NCBI GenBank assembly: GCA_015654825.1
Contig: JAATGE010000324.1
Coordinates: 1 to 5,647 of the forward strand
Direction of reading: 5' to 3'
Length of the DNA: 5,647 nt
Origin: Rhodospirillales bacterium
GTDB lineage: Bacteria > Pseudomonadota > Alphaproteobacteria > Acetobacterales > Acetobacteraceae
Made by a program: the position numbers and the translations under genes. Positions 5,067-5,647 of the stretch are shown one piece after another. A model generated the notes under the pieces. That model did no database searches. It was given only the letters and a program-made list of their open reading frames with translations, and had not been told where the DNA came from. Position 1 is the stretch's first letter, and every line of letters begins with the position of its first letter.

Positions 5067-5647
5067 TCAGGCTTTCGCGCGGGCGCGTTCTTCATCGGCG
5101 AGTACATTCGCCAGCAATTTTCCCACCGGACTCTTCGGCAGGCTGCCCCGCAATTCCACCGCCGTCGGCAATTCGTGCCGCCCCAGCCGATCCTTCAGGA
5201 ATTCGCGCAACGCATCGAGCGTCAACGGCACCGCACCGTCCTTCATCTTGATGAACGCCTTCGCCGTCTCGCCGCGATACGCGTCCGGCACGCCGATCAC
5301 GATCGCCTCCTCGACATCCGGATGCTCGTAGATCGCGCTCTCGATCATGTTCGGATAGACGTTAAAGCCCCCTGAAATGATCATGCGTTTCTTGCGATCC
5401 ACGATGGTGAACAGGCCGTCCTCGTCCATCGTGCCGATATCGCCGGTCAGGAAAAACCCATCGACGAAACTCTGCGCATTCAGCTCCGGCTGCTTCCAGT
5501 ACCCGGAAAAGATGTTCGGTCCGCGAATGGCGATCTCCCCCACCTGGTTCGGCCCCAGTACCGTCGCGGGATCGTGCAGCCCGACGATGCGCAACTCGAT
5601 ATTCGGCAGCCGCGTGCCGATCAGCCCCGCGCGCGGCTCCACGGGCG
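5067..5647 (-). CDS. AMP-forming acyl-CoA ligase, PimA/FadD-like, C-terminal part only
   Basis: The fragment of 192 complete codons runs off the right edge; full proteins of this family are about 510-560 residues. The enzyme activates a carboxylic acid to its CoA thioester via an acyl-adenylate. Visible motifs are GEIAIRGPNIFSGYW, the A7 motif FLTGDIG with its Asp at codon 5439-5441, the hinge VDRKKRMIISGGFNVYP, GVPDAYRGETAKAF, and the A10 motif LPKSPVGKLL with the catalytic Lys at codon 5118-5120. GVPDAYRG followed by AKAF is usual in ligases annotated as PimA-type dicarboxylate-CoA or long-chain fatty-acid-CoA ligases. The GTG at 5640-5642 is an internal Val, not a start. It is the first visible gene of the minus-strand group. 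The acid-binding domain is off-window, so substrate cannot be judged. Confidence 0.9.
   Translation of the reverse strand, partial: PVEPRAGLIGTRLPNIELRIVGLHDPATVLGPNQVGEIAIRGPNIFSGYWKQPELNAQSFVDGFFLTGDIGTMDEDGLFTIVDRKKRMIISGGFNVYPNMIESAIYEHPDVEEAIVIGVPDAYRGETAKAFIKMKDGAVPLTLDALREFLKDRLGRHELPTAVELRGSLPKSPVGKLLANVLADEERARAKA

Noticed and set aside
3687..5375. Open frame of 562 codons on the plus strand, opposite the large subunit and ligase
   Set aside because: It lies antisense to two well-supported genes, starts inside element 2, is very rich in Arg, His, Pro and Leu, and shows no family motif. It is a by-product of GC-rich codon bias.

Overview
The window is GC-rich DNA, and third codon positions in all five genes are strongly GC-biased. 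Gene families and arrangement suggest a metabolically versatile alphaproteobacterium, possibly Rhodospirillales/Acetobacteraceae-like or Bradyrhizobium/Rhodopseudomonas-like. That placement rests on protein resemblance recalled from memory; no search was run.

Layout: (i) 1-1326, plus strand: a GMC-family FAD oxidoreductase lacking its N-terminus at the window edge, with an in-frame TAG at 16-18. (ii) 1326-1522: a convergent intergenic region bounded by two hairpin arms in inverted orientation. (iii) 1526-2467, minus: a KirBac-type inward-rectifier potassium channel. (iv) 2533-3684, minus: an acyl-CoA dehydrogenase resembling the PimD small subunit. (v) 3701-3842: a compact repeat element made of nested hairpins, with the same terminal arms as the first. 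(vi) 3843-5051, minus: an acyl-CoA dehydrogenase resembling the PimC large subunit. (vii) 5067 to the right edge, minus: the C-terminal third of an AMP-forming acyl-CoA ligase resembling PimA.

Read in the minus direction, the order is ligase, large dehydrogenase subunit, small dehydrogenase subunit, channel. The first three form a plausible acyl or dicarboxyl activation and beta-oxidation module: the ligase makes the acyl-CoA and the two dehydrogenase subunits introduce the 2,3-double bond. Active-site residues are split between the two subunits in a complementary way, which suggests an obligate heteromer. The channel is co-directional, but its link to the pathway is unknown. The GMC enzyme is transcribed towards the cluster and could oxidise an alcohol, but its substrate cannot be read from the sequence.

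The least ordinary features are the two repeat elements, whose ends lie at or within a few bases of three stop codons, one of them separating the dehydrogenase subunit genes; the amber codon in the GMC gene; and the split dehydrogenase active site. I see no RNA gene, CRISPR array, transposase, phage gene or defence system, and no convincing wholly new system.
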